Below, piece after piece: positions 63,853 to 64,000 of a stretch of 64,000 nt of DNA. The DNA is from Candidatus Tectimicrobiota bacterium (lineage in GTDB: Bacteria; JACPUC01): contig JACPUC010000001.1 in assembly GCA_016192455.1 (NCBI GenBank), positions 124,001-188,000 on the forward strand. The letters are read 5' to 3'. Made by a program: the position numbers and the translations under genes. Each line of letters begins with the position of its first letter. Position 1 is the first letter of the stretch. The notes under the pieces were generated by a model. That model was not told the origin of the DNA, did no database searches, and worked only from the letters and a program-made list of their open reading frames with translations.

Positions 63853-64000
63853 ACGTGCCGCTGCATGCCGGCTTGAATCATGACTAAGAGGTCGTTCGAT
63901 GCGGGCGAGCCTCGCCCCCTCGCCGGTCTGCCGCCAGGCAGGCGCAGCCATTCCGCGCAAGCCGCGGCGCGACGAATCCGGCGTGCTCCACGCCGTGACC

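Overview
The window is GC-rich bacterial chromosome, densely packed with short co-oriented gene runs. A Gram-negative cell is implied by an AsmA-type envelope protein, an OmpA/Pal-type lipoprotein, a TolB-like propeller and MotA/MotB. The mix of UbiD-type decarboxylases, CaiB/BaiF CoA-transferase, acyl-CoA dehydrogenase, NMT1/THI5-like binding proteins, AmmeMemoRadiSam-type radical SAM enzymes and selenocysteine use suggests an uncultivated soil or subsurface lineage of the Rokubacteria/Methylomirabilota or Tectomicrobia sort. That placement is a low-confidence inference. No rRNA or tRNA gene was recognised.

Layout: 0-5 kb (minus) holds purE (cut by the edge), a TPR membrane protein, PilZ, motB, motA and a FapA-like protein, a motility/c-di-GMP block. 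5-11.4 kb has a DUF123 nuclease-like gene, a PfkB kinase, clpC and ligA. 11.7-14.1 kb has two radical SAM genes flanking a small glutaredoxin-like gene with two in-frame UGA codons (candidate double selenoprotein). 14.8-16.3 kb is an AT-richer ATPase gene bounded by attC-like sites, so it looks like an integron cassette with no integrase nearby. 16.4-26.2 kb has a lipoprotein with three CcmI-C-like domains, CoA-transferase, a broken HicBA module, an acyl-CoA dehydrogenase, a giant AsmA protein and a thiamine-binding-type protein. 26.3-37 kb has an aminotransferase, a PIG-L deacetylase and then a minus-strand run (polyprenyl diphosphate synthase, Ppx/GppA, two methyltransferases, a DPM-like GT2, an ArnT-like GT, two YdcF proteins) that reads as polyprenol-linked sugar/envelope work.

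37.3-48.4 kb is catabolic and transport: acyl-CoA synthetase, ABC ATPase, a two-domain AhpD-like gene that only reads through if UGA is selenocysteine, UbiD decarboxylase, two tandem substrate-binding proteins, a small AhpD-like protein and an amidohydrolase. 48.5-59.2 kb has secreted proteins of unknown role, creatininase-like, RidA, AttH/CrtC-like, a low-GC Panacea-type toxin-antitoxin pair, a lactate/malate dehydrogenase, a pentapeptide protein, a beta-propeller protein and an OmpA lipoprotein. 59.5-64 kb groups a second UbiD, two hotdog thioesterases and a LigB-type extradiol dioxygenase, a plausible aromatic-compound module.

The most interesting signals are: two independent selenoprotein candidates, each with a hairpin at the right distance after UGA; a 30-bp repeat/31-bp spacer/30-bp repeat interrupting hicA with a 61-bp period, resembling one off-target CRISPR spacer insertion; the lone attC-bounded cassette; and two families of dispersed palindromic repeats, one of which supplies the 3' end of a thioesterase gene.
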